Source: an uncultured Clostridia bacterium
GTDB taxonomy: Bacteria > Bacillota > Clostridia > Oscillospirales > CAG-272
Reading direction: 5' to 3'
Assembly (NCBI GenBank): GCA_937894775.1
Contig: CALAXC010000417.1
Span: 1 to 9,160, forward strand
Length of the DNA: 9,160 bases
Under the pieces are notes generated by a model. It searched no databases, was not told the DNA's origin, and saw only the letters and a list, made by a program, of their open reading frames with translations. The translations under genes were made by a program, and so were the position numbers. Below are positions 1-6,228 of this stretch, piece by piece; the first letter of the stretch is position 1, and each line of letters starts with the position of its first letter.

Positions 1-567
1 ACCGTCGTTGGCCACAACGAAGCAAGAGCCGGTGGTCTGGCCTTCACCGCCAATATAGTTACCGCCATAGACATTGACCTGAGAAGCGGCATGGGTGTAA
101 ATAATTGCACCGTAATACTTGGCTGTACCTGTGCAATCGGCGCCATAAACCGTGCCGCCCCAGCTCCAGTTACCATCCTGATCCTGCACACCGGAGCAAT
201 CGCACAGGTTCAGCGTCACACCGGCCTTGGTGTTACCGAATACCCGGTAATCCGTGGTGGTCACATCATAGCCGTTCAAGCAGATGGAAATATTGTTTAC
301 GATATTTGTGTAATCTGTGATCTGTACATCCGAAGTCAGATAGTAATTGCCGGCTTCCAGGGTCGAAAAATTCTGCGTACCCTCCGGCAAAGGCTGCCAT
401 TGTACCGATGCGCATACATGGTCTGCAACCCCCTGGGCTGAGCCGCCACAGACACAGTGATTTGTTTGAGCGCTATCGTGGGGATGGGTCGTTGAAGCAA
501 ATGCCACAACGGGAATCATTCCCAGAAGCAAGATCACTGTCAACATAAAACTGATCCGTTTTTTCAT
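1..567 (-). CDS. Secreted cysteine-containing surface protein, N-terminal part (runs off window)
   Basis: The frame is open from an ATG at 567 to the window edge, giving 189 residues with no stop, so the C-terminus lies outside. A clear Sec signal peptide opens it: MKKR, a hydrophobic core at about residues 7-23, and a likely signal peptidase I site after AFA (22-24). No lipobox is seen. A Cys/His-rich stretch at 30-53 (HCVCGG and DHVC) follows, then short beta-prone segments ending in Gly/Asn turns (NGYDV, YGGNYIGG), the texture of a right-handed beta-helix or a clostridial repeat-rich surface protein. GGAGGAG at 573-579 sits 5 bases before the ATG, and an extended -10 lies at 602-610. The piece is GC-richer than genes to its right (37 of 60 bases at 121-180), which may mark a different origin. 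The family and the surface role are inferred; no enzyme motif is visible. Confidence 0.8.
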   Translation of the reverse strand, partial: MKKRISFMLTVILLLGMIPVVAFASTTHPHDSAQTNHCVCGGSAQGVADHVCASVQWQPLPEGTQNFSTLEAGNYYLTSDVQITDYTNIVNNISICLNGYDVTTTDYRVFGNTKAGVTLNLCDCSGVQDQDGNWSWGGTVYGADCTGTAKYYGAIIYTHAASQVNVYGGNYIGGEGQTTGSCFVVANDG

Positions 568-601
568 AAAAACTCCTCCGATCATCATTTTGATACTTTA
601 G

Positions 602-630
602 ATTATACCATATTGACTTTTTTCTTAAGT
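602..630 (-). promoter_or_regulatory. Extended -10 promoter for the secreted-protein gene
   Basis: Read on the minus strand, TGGTATAAT (610-602) is a perfect -10 with a TGn extension. The -35 position (630-625, ACTTAA) is weak, as is common for extended -10 promoters. The strong ribosome binding site GGAGGAG follows at 579-573. Confidence 0.65.
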
Positions 631-641
631 GATAGTATTTT
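613..641 (+). promoter_or_regulatory. Possible promoter for the plus-strand cupin-like fragment
   Basis: TTGACT (613-618), a 17-base gap and TATTTT (636-641) form a plausible sigma-A promoter. It faces and overlaps the minus-strand promoter at 602-630, the usual arrangement of a regulator divergent from its target. The -10 box matches consensus at only four of six bases. Confidence 0.4.
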
Positions 642-668
642 ATTAAATATGCAATAATTTTCTATCAC
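629..668. repeat. Inverted repeat GTGATAG / CTATCAC, possible operator
   Basis: GTGATAG at 629-635 is exactly mirrored by CTATCAC at 662-668, with matching half-site positions about 33 bases apart, roughly three helical turns. The left half lies within both overlapping promoters and the right half just before the ribosome binding site of the plus-strand gene. This fits an operator for a dimeric regulator, but a 7-base palindrome in AT-rich DNA can occur by chance. Confidence 0.35.
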
Positions 669-684
669 AAGGCAGGGGGAGCTT

Positions 685-921
685 ATGGGAAATCCAAATA
701 ACCACGGTGGGTTTTATTTTGTTGAATACAGAAATACCGGCACGCACACCATCGACCGGACAAAAGGCAGCTTCCGACACTATATCCATTACCTGCAATC
801 CGGAAGCGCCACTTACTATACAGAATTGGGGACATTTACACCATTATATTCTGCAATAATGAGTGCCGGAGCACGGGAATCCCATAAAAATGCAGTAACA
901 AAACCATTATCATCCACATAA
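685..921 (+). pseudogene. Broken gene: cupin-like N-terminus resembling an AraC-family regulator
   Basis: An ATG at 685 follows AGGGGGAG (674-681). The first 45 to 50 residues look like real protein: FYFVEYRNTGTHTI, then FRHYIHYLQSGSATYYTE (residues 30-47). The latter resembles the start of the AraC-type ligand-binding cupin, where a Y-x-I-H-Y-x-x-S-G-x-G-x-Y pattern is common. From about residue 50 (near 832) the frame runs antisense to the 3' end of the convergent lipoprotein gene, and the remaining 27 residues look like chance translation to a TAA at 919-921. The rest of the cupin and the helix-turn-helix domain are missing. Divergent placement from the secreted-protein gene, with an inverted repeat between them, would suit a local regulator. 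The family assignment is from pattern only. It could also be an intact gene whose remainder was lost by misassembly at 830-840. Confidence 0.45.
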
Positions 922-1826
922 CCTTGTACGTCATTGGTGGTACTCCAATTAATAACTGCACCTTCCGCAGCCGATGCCGGAGTAATAGTGGCCTCCAACT
1001 GGAATGATTCACCAGGATCCAAACTCAATTCGGTAACATTCAAAGCTATTGATAGCGGCTCAGTATCATCCACAACAGTCACATCACAATAATCGGTAAG
1101 ACCATTACATTTTATCTGAACACGACACTCACCTTCTCCTACTGCTGTCAAATATAATCCGGAAACTTGAACTACACTCTCATCCTCACTATGCAAAGTT
1201 ACATTCGCCAAATCCCGTAACGATTCGGGGTAAATGTTATATTCCAAGAACAACTTGTCAGAAACATTCATCGATATACTCTTTTGTACCGGTTCAATAC
1301 CTGTCACACGTGTAATTTCTCCCGAAACGGGGCGCACATTCTGACCATAAAACTTTTCCGAAAAAATAATTGAAGGATTTTCATTATCCAAGTAAAATTC
1401 ATATGCATTTGTTGTGAGCTCACTTGAACTGAAGTCGGGGCGATTGTTGTAAACAACAGAATAAGCCTTGCCCGAATAAGTCATTACGGACTCAACCGAT
1501 GCACCCGATTTAGGAGGTGTGGTTGCCTTCTGTGTAGTGCTTTGAGTAGGCTTTTGAGTTGCAGGTTGAGTTGCAGCCTGAGTTACCTTTTGAGTTGCTT
1601 TCTCTGTAGCTTTTTGAGTCTCCTTCTGAGTCGACTTACTGTAATACGAGCTAAAAGGCCACCAATATCTATAGAACGCAACATTTTCAAAATCTTCTTC
1701 AAACTGTTCCTCATCAGCGATGTCTACGTCTTTTTCGGGTTCATCCGCTTTCGCACATCCGGTAAATACAACGGAAAAAATCATCAAAAGAGCAAGTAGC
1801 AACGCCAGACTTTTTATAGTCTTCAT
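816..1826 (-). CDS. Lipoprotein with TQKAT-type linker and two Big2 Ig-like domains, C-terminus probably truncated
   Basis: This 336-residue protein starts with a lipoprotein signal: MKTIK, a hydrophobic core at 7-21, then FTGC with Cys24 as the predicted lipidated residue, so it should sit on the outer face of the membrane. An acidic segment (27-46) and an aromatic patch (51-62) lead into a Thr/Gln/Lys linker (65-104), which would hold the rest away from the membrane or within the wall. Two Big2-like domains follow, about 176-252 (with GLYLTAVGEGEC) and 256-336 (with INWSTTNDV, DDNGFVTA and AEYNGV). The second stops at NVPNSV, where the family normally has another strand of about 6-10 residues ending TCxVTV, and no terminator follows, so the 3' end is probably lost near 830-840. 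The start is secure: AAAGGAGGT at 1836-1844, and the ATG overlaps the upstream TGA as ATGA. It is the last gene of the tyrS-pncB unit. Ligand or partner is unknown. Confidence 0.85.
   Translation of the reverse strand: MKTIKSLALLLALLMIFSVVFTGCAKADEPEKDVDIADEEQFEEDFENVAFYRYWWPFSSYYSKSTQKETQKATEKATQKVTQAATQPATQKPTQSTTQKATTPPKSGASVESVMTYSGKAYSVVYNNRPDFSSSELTTNAYEFYLDNENPSIIFSEKFYGQNVRPVSGEITRVTGIEPVQKSISMNVSDKLFLEYNIYPESLRDLANVTLHSEDESVVQVSGLYLTAVGEGECRVQIKCNGLTDYCDVTVVDDTEPLSIALNVTELSLDPGESFQLEATITPASAAEGAVINWSTTNDVQGYVDDNGFVTAFLWDSRAPALIIAEYNGVNVPNSV
1515..1634 (-). repeat. Low-complexity TQKxT coding repeat (linker of the lipoprotein)
   Basis: This stretch codes for about ten degenerate copies of a Thr-Gln-Lys/Pro/Ala-x tetrapeptide (TQKE, TQKA, TEKA, TQKV, TQAA, TQPA, TQKP, TQST, TQKA). 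Similar linkers occur in extracytoplasmic proteins of ruminococci and relatives. At DNA level it is a run of related 12-mers, a natural place for slippage and length change. Confidence 0.75.
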
Positions 1827-2233
1827 CTTTTATAAACCTCCTTTCTGATATTTTCGTGAGAATATCCCTCAAATTCGCAGCTTGACACCAAGGAAAAGCC
1901 CTCTTTTTCCAAATTTATATCAAACACGAAATCTCGTGGATATACCCTGTTCCAATGATACAACGTTACCGTATCTATTTTGTCTATATACGGTTTAACG
2001 TCTACATTTTCTATAAAACATACTCTGTCGCTGTCCAGAAGCTGTGAAAAATCTTCGACGATCTCATATCTGCCCTCGTGAGGGGTGAAAAGGATTTCCG
2101 AAAACTCGGATATACATATTTTTTGATATCCGAGATCCATCATTATATCGTCGATAAGCATTCTGTCGCGACTCTGGCGGCGGGAATTAAAGAGCATTCC
2201 GCCGTAATCGTCAAGACAAACTATTATTTTCAT
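1823..2233 (-). CDS. Conserved-looking 136-residue protein of unknown function
   Basis: I do not recognise a named family with certainty. The N-terminus MKIIVCLDDYGGMLFNSR, then RQSRDR (19-24), is distinctive. I recall similar small proteins with a CVD/CLDD...GM(L/M)FN.RRQS.D signature in clostridia, but this is memory, not a search. It is 136 residues, with no signal peptide, no membrane segment and no zinc or nucleotide-binding motif. Alternating hydrophobic strands (IIVCLDD, YQKICI, VCFIENVDV) suggest a small alpha/beta cytoplasmic protein. It starts 10 bases after the pncB stop with only a weak ribosome binding site, so it is probably translationally coupled to pncB, and its TGA overlaps the lipoprotein ATG. 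The context gives no clear role, although coupling to NAD salvage is possible. Confidence 0.75.
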   Translation of the reverse strand: MKIIVCLDDYGGMLFNSRRQSRDRMLIDDIMMDLGYQKICISEFSEILFTPHEGRYEIVEDFSQLLDSDRVCFIENVDVKPYIDKIDTVTLYHWNRVYPRDFVFDINLEKEGFSLVSSCEFEGYSHENIRKEVYKR

Positions 2234-2243
2234 ATTATGTCAC

Positions 2244-3683
2244 TCATCGCTTTCCGTGTTTTGCAAGCATATTATGCTTAAGATCCCAAAGCTTTTGCGA
2301 AAGGTCTACGTAATAATTATGAGGATTTGTAAAGCGGCGCACTTCCTCCCACATTCCTTCAATTTCTTCCTTACAGTGATTTCTTATCTCATTAAGCGAA
2401 GGAAGTTTGTAAATCTGCTCTCCGTTCTTAAATATCGGCACAAGAAGCTCGGTAGCAGTATAATCATTGAAGGTCTTACGCTTCCATGTAGCCACAGGAT
2501 CAAATATTTCAAGCGGTTTGGTTTCATCAATAACTTCATCGTGAAGGCATATAAGATCCGCTTCCGCCTTCTGTGTCTTTTTATCTCTTATACGGTATAT
2601 CTTTTTAAAGTGGGGCGTAGTTATTTTACCAACATTTTCACTTATTTTTATCTTAGGAATTATGTTTCCGTCCTTATCCTCAACGGCACATACCTTATAC
2701 ACACCGCCAAAAACGGGATCGCTCTTCGACGTGATAAGACGTTCGCCCACACCGAAAGAATCGATCTGCGCCCCCTGACGTATAAGCTCTCGTATAATAT
2801 ACTCATCAAGCGAATTCGAAATAACTATTTTACAGTCGGTAAGTCCTTCCGCATCAAGTCTTTCACGCATTTTCTTTGAAAGATAGGTAATATCTCCCGA
2901 ATCCAATCTTACCGCACAATTTGTGATCCCAAGCTCTTTAAATACCTTTATAGCATTTGGAAGACCGCTTTCGAGCACATTATAGGTATCTATAAGAAGT
3001 GTGGGTCTGTTTGGATAAGTCTGACAGTATGTTTTAAAGGCCTCATACTCGCTATCAAAAAGCTGTATCCACGAATGCGCCATAGTTCCGACTGCGGGAA
3101 CTCCGAAAACCTCATCAGAAATCGTGCACGCCGTAGATGAACAACCGCCTATATAAGCAGCTCTTGCGCCAAGTATGGCAGCATCCGCTCCCTGCGCTCT
3201 TCGGGAACCGAATTCACTTACAGGTCTGCCCTTTGCAGCTCTTGCTATTCTTGCAGCTTTGGTTGCAATAAGCGATTGATGATTTATCATCATAAGAACA
3301 TAGGTTTCGATAAACTGTGCCTCTATCATAGGCGCTCTTACCGTCAAAAGCGGTTCACCCGGAAAAACTACAGTTCCCTCAGGGATCGCCCATATATCTC
3401 CCGAAAAACGGAAGCTTTTTAAATAATCCAAAAACTGCTCTGAGAAGCAGCCTCTTTTACGAAGATACTCGATATCATCCTCGTCAAAGCGAAGATCCTT
3501 AATATACTCTACGATCTGTTCAAGTCCCGCAAATATGGCATATCCGCCCTTGTCGGGATTTTCACGGAAGAAAACATCAAAATACACTATAGTGTCCTTC
3601 ATTCCGTTTACAAAATATCCATTACTCATTGTAAGCTCATAATAATCGCAGAGCATCGTGAGGTTTCTTTTTATATCCTTCAT
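2244..3683 (-). CDS. pncB: Nicotinate phosphoribosyltransferase
   Basis: The enzyme joins nicotinate and phosphoribosyl pyrophosphate, with ATP use, to make nicotinate mononucleotide: the entry step of NAD salvage by the Preiss-Handler route, in the cytoplasm. The 479 residues show family landmarks in order: DYYELTMSNGYF near the start (13-24), FGSRRAQG (158-165), GTMAHSW (199-205) whose His203 aligns with the phosphorylated catalytic histidine, DTYN (232-235), RLDSGD (259-264) and SFGVGERL (309-316). Length matches the longer Firmicutes form and no key motif is missing. AGGAG at 3689-3693 supports the ATG at 3683. The gene lies 37 bases after the tyrS stop with no terminator between, so it should be co-transcribed from the tyrS promoter. 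No NAD-responsive element is visible in the gap. Confidence 0.95.
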   Translation of the reverse strand: MKDIKRNLTMLCDYYELTMSNGYFVNGMKDTIVYFDVFFRENPDKGGYAIFAGLEQIVEYIKDLRFDEDDIEYLRKRGCFSEQFLDYLKSFRFSGDIWAIPEGTVVFPGEPLLTVRAPMIEAQFIETYVLMMINHQSLIATKAARIARAAKGRPVSEFGSRRAQGADAAILGARAAYIGGCSSTACTISDEVFGVPAVGTMAHSWIQLFDSEYEAFKTYCQTYPNRPTLLIDTYNVLESGLPNAIKVFKELGITNCAVRLDSGDITYLSKKMRERLDAEGLTDCKIVISNSLDEYIIRELIRQGAQIDSFGVGERLITSKSDPVFGGVYKVCAVEDKDGNIIPKIKISENVGKITTPHFKKIYRIRDKKTQKAEADLICLHDEVIDETKPLEIFDPVATWKRKTFNDYTATELLVPIFKNGEQIYKLPSLNEIRNHCKEEIEGMWEEVRRFTNPHNYYVDLSQKLWDLKHNMLAKHGKR

Positions 3684-3720
3684 AAAAACTCCTAAAAAAC
3701 CAAGAAAAATTTTTAAAATT

Positions 3721-4941
3721 TTATTTTACAGTTATCTTTCTGAATGCCTTTTTGCCTCTGCGGAATATTTTTCCGTCTTTAAGGTCGTCATATGCGAAGA
3801 ATGTTTTTATATCGGTTATTTTTTCATCATCAACAGCCACTCCACCCTGCTCTACAGCTCTTCTCGCTTCGGACTTTGTAGCAACAAGTCCCGACAGAAC
3901 AAGCAAAGAACAAATATCAAGATCACCGTTTGCAAAATCATCGGCAGAAAGAACTGTCATAGGAATTTCCGCAGACGCTCCGTTGCCAAACAAAGCCTTA
4001 GCACCTGCTTCAGCCTTTTTAGCCTCTTCCTCACCGTGAACGAGTTTAGTAAGCTCGAATGCCAATATCTCCTTTGCCTTATTAAGCTGTGCGCCTTCCC
4101 AAGAATCCATAGCATCTATCTCCTCAAGAGGCAAGAAAGTAAGCATTCTGATGCATTTCAATACGTCTGCATCGGCAACGTTTCTCCAATACTGATAGAA
4201 ATCGTAAGGGCTGGTCTTGTTAGGATCAAGCCATACCGCACCCGACTGTGTTTTACCCATCTTCTTGCCTTCAGAATTAAGGAGAAGATTTATTGTCATA
4301 GCATAGGCATCTTTACCGAGCTTTCTTCTGATAAGCTCTGTACCGCCAAGCATATTTGACCACTGATCGTCACCGCCAAACTGCATATTACAGCCATAGT
4401 TCTGATATAGGTGATAAAAGTCGTAAGACTGCATTATCATATAGTTGAATTCAAGGAAGGAAAGTCCCTTTTCCATTCTTTGCTTATAGCATTCAGCGGA
4501 AAGCATTCGGTTTACAGAGAAGCAAGCTCCTACCTCACGCAACACCTCGATATAGTTAAGTCCGAGCAACCAATCGGCATTATTTATCATAAGAGCTTTT
4601 CCGTCGGAAAAGTCTATGAATTTACTCATCTGCGCCTTAAAGCAATCACAGTTGTGCTGAATGGTTTCATTCGTCATCATCTGTCGCATATCGGTTCGTC
4701 CCGAAGGGTCGCCTATCATAGCCGTTCCTCCGCCGATAAGCGCTATCGGCTTATTACCTGCCATTTGCAAACGTTTCATAAGGCAAAGCGCCATAAAATG
4801 ACCTACGTGCAAAGAATCGGCTGTGGGATCGAAGCCTATATAGAAAACAGCTTTACCGTTATTCACCATTTCTTTTATTTCTTCTTCGTCTGTTACCTGA
4901 GCAATAAGTCCTCTGGCAACAAGCTCGTCATAAATCGTCAT
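3721..4941 (-). CDS. tyrS: Tyrosyl-tRNA synthetase
   Basis: This class I synthetase charges tRNA-Tyr. From the ATG at 4941 it has 406 residues, close to the usual bacterial TyrRS length. Visible signatures are YIGFDPTADSLHVGH (34-48, the HIGH motif as HVGH), GDPSGRTDMR (77-86), QFGGDDQW (187-194, tyrosine and tRNA site), KMGKT (227-231, the KMSKS loop), and a C-terminal S4-like RNA-binding domain at about 340-406. I prefer 4941 to the in-frame ATG at 4986. GGAGG at 4948-4952 is six bases upstream of 4941. The 4986 codon would lie only a few bases after the predicted transcription start, has no ribosome binding site, and would add 15 untypical residues. It is the first gene of a four-gene unit. 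The leader of about 50 bases is too short for a T-box, although many Firmicutes tyrS genes have one. Confidence 0.95.
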   Translation of the reverse strand: MTIYDELVARGLIAQVTDEEEIKEMVNNGKAVFYIGFDPTADSLHVGHFMALCLMKRLQMAGNKPIALIGGGTAMIGDPSGRTDMRQMMTNETIQHNCDCFKAQMSKFIDFSDGKALMINNADWLLGLNYIEVLREVGACFSVNRMLSAECYKQRMEKGLSFLEFNYMIMQSYDFYHLYQNYGCNMQFGGDDQWSNMLGGTELIRRKLGKDAYAMTINLLLNSEGKKMGKTQSGAVWLDPNKTSPYDFYQYWRNVADADVLKCIRMLTFLPLEEIDAMDSWEGAQLNKAKEILAFELTKLVHGEEEAKKAEAGAKALFGNGASAEIPMTVLSADDFANGDLDICSLLVLSGLVATKSEARRAVEQGGVAVDDEKITDIKTFFAYDDLKDGKIFRRGKKAFRKITVK

Positions 4942-4999
4942 AATCTGCCTCCAACATTTCGGAATCATTGTTTTAAAAAATTCCATAATTATTTATTAT

Positions 5000-5028
5000 A
5001 TTATATAACACTCTTTAATTTTTGTCAA
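5000..5028 (-). promoter_or_regulatory. Consensus sigma-A promoter of the tyrS-pncB operon
   Basis: On the minus strand, TTGACA (5028-5023), a 17-base gap and TATAAT (5005-5000) match consensus at all twelve bases. Predicted transcription starts near 4993, about 50 bases before the tyrS ATG. Confidence 0.85.
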
Positions 5029-5102
5029 TAAATTTACAGTATTTTTAACTCAGACATCAAATGTTTATTCATTACTACCAAAAAAGCAATCTGTTTTTTG
5101 AC

Positions 5103-5131
5103 TTGACAGCCAAAAGAAAATTTGATATAAT
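5103..5131 (+). promoter_or_regulatory. Consensus extended -10 promoter of the holB-ricT operon
   Basis: TTGACA (5103-5108), a 17-base gap ending in TGA, and TATAAT (5126-5131) match consensus at all twelve bases and add a TGn extension. A second TATAAT overlaps at 5131-5136. Transcription should start near 5138, which rules out the TTG at 5137 as the holB start codon. The promoter is back to back with that of tyrS, about 75 bases away. Confidence 0.85.
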
Positions 5132-5175
5132 ATAATTTGAATTTGTATACCCTGATTTTAAAAGGAGAGTCTGTT

Positions 5176-6207
5176 ATGAAGCAATCGATGAAAAGCATCA
5201 TAGGAAACGAAGTTCTTTGCGAACGTCTTATAAACGATGTTATAAACGGCTCCCTTTCTCACGCATACATAATTGAAGGCTCAAACGGAAGCGGACGAAA
5301 AAGTATTGCGCTCAACGTAGCCGCCGCATCGGCTTGTGAGGAAAAGCAAAAAAGCGGTACTCCACTCCCTTGCGGAAGCTGTCCGTCCTGCAAAAAAATA
5401 CTCGCCAAAAAATCGACCGATGTAATATTTATAAGCAACGAGGAAAAAGCGACGATAGGCGTTGATATTGCACGTTTCTTACGTGAAGACGTAAGAATAA
5501 TTCCAAACGATATCGAGGATAAATTCTATATAATCGACAACGCCGACAAGCTTACAGATCAAGCGCAAAACGCCCTTCTTTTAACCCTTGAAGAGCCCCC
5601 CTCTTTCGTGCATTTTTTTCTGATATGCAACAAAGCGGAATCGCTGATGGAAACTGTAAGAAGCCGTGCGATAACTCTTCACACCGAGCGTCTGTCGGAA
5701 GGTCAGATAGCCGATTATATATGTTCACACGATCCCCGCGCAGCTCAGCTTAAGCTTTCATCTTCCGAAGAATTTAAAGAGCTTATCAAAGCATCAGATT
5801 CAAGCATAGGTCAGGCTCTTGAACTTCTCGACCCGTCGATTTGGAAACCGATACGTGAAAGACGGGAAAACATCCGTGCGCTTATAGACGCAGCTTTTTC
5901 CAGAAAAAGCGCAAAAACAATAATCCCCCTGCTTATGAAGTTTTCTTCAAAGCGCGATATTCTGATCGAAAAATTAAATCTTCTTGCCTTAGCGGTAAGG
6001 GATCTGATACTCATAAAAAAATCAGACGATGCTTCGCTTGAATTTTACTGCGACGTAAATGAAGCGATAGAATTGTCCGACAGAGTGACATTAGCTTTTA
6101 TTTACAATTTTTACAAAAATATAGAAACAGCGATCGAAGAAACTTCAAGAAACGCAAACGTTAATCTTTTGCTCTCAAAAATGATGATAAATTCAGAGCT
6201 TTTATAA
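5176..6207 (+). CDS. holB: DNA polymerase III delta prime subunit (clamp loader)
   Basis: Delta prime is the stator subunit of the clamp loader that places the beta clamp on primed DNA. From the ATG at 5176 the protein has 343 residues. It shows an N-terminal AAA+ domain with a degenerate P-loop, GSNGSGRKS (35-43), in which the catalytic Lys-Thr is not conserved, as usual for this non-hydrolysing subunit. A zinc-binding Cys set follows (C54, C66, C69, C72; CGSCPSC), then FYIIDNADKL (117-126, Walker B-like), NALLLTLEEPP (132-142) and VRSRA (161-165, the SRC arginine-finger region, here SRA). The C-terminal part (about 190-343) is helical as in other clamp-loader subunits. AAAGGAGAG at 5161-5169 fixes the start. 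The ricT gene follows after 21 bases, the same order as in Bacillus, which supports the assignment over another AAA+ protein. Confidence 0.93.
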   Translation: MKQSMKSIIGNEVLCERLINDVINGSLSHAYIIEGSNGSGRKSIALNVAAASACEEKQKSGTPLPCGSCPSCKKILAKKSTDVIFISNEEKATIGVDIARFLREDVRIIPNDIEDKFYIIDNADKLTDQAQNALLLTLEEPPSFVHFFLICNKAESLMETVRSRAITLHTERLSEGQIADYICSHDPRAAQLKLSSSEEFKELIKASDSSIGQALELLDPSIWKPIRERRENIRALIDAAFSRKSAKTIIPLLMKFSSKRDILIEKLNLLALAVRDLILIKKSDDASLEFYCDVNEAIELSDRVTLAFIYNFYKNIETAIEETSRNANVNLLLSKMMINSELL

Positions 6208-6228
6208 AGCACTTGAAAGGATAAATAT

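Noticed and set aside
91..441. Plus-strand frame of 116 codons
   Set aside because: It is antisense to the secreted-protein gene, which has a signal peptide, a strong ribosome binding site and a promoter on the other strand.
2256..2879. Plus-strand frame of 207 codons inside pncB
   Set aside because: It is the antisense shadow of a fully conserved pncB gene.
4961..4984. GGAAT/ATTCC pairing in the tyrS leader as a regulatory hairpin
   Set aside because: It has five base pairs with a long AT-rich loop, no T-box specifier or antiterminator features, and is too weak to call.
4942..4986. Longer tyrS start at 4986
   Set aside because: It lies within a few bases of the predicted transcription start, has no ribosome binding site, and adds 15 residues not typical of the family.
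5137..5175. TTG start of holB at 5137
   Set aside because: It lies at the predicted transcription start, directly after the -10 box, whereas the ATG at 5176 has AAAGGAGAG six bases upstream.
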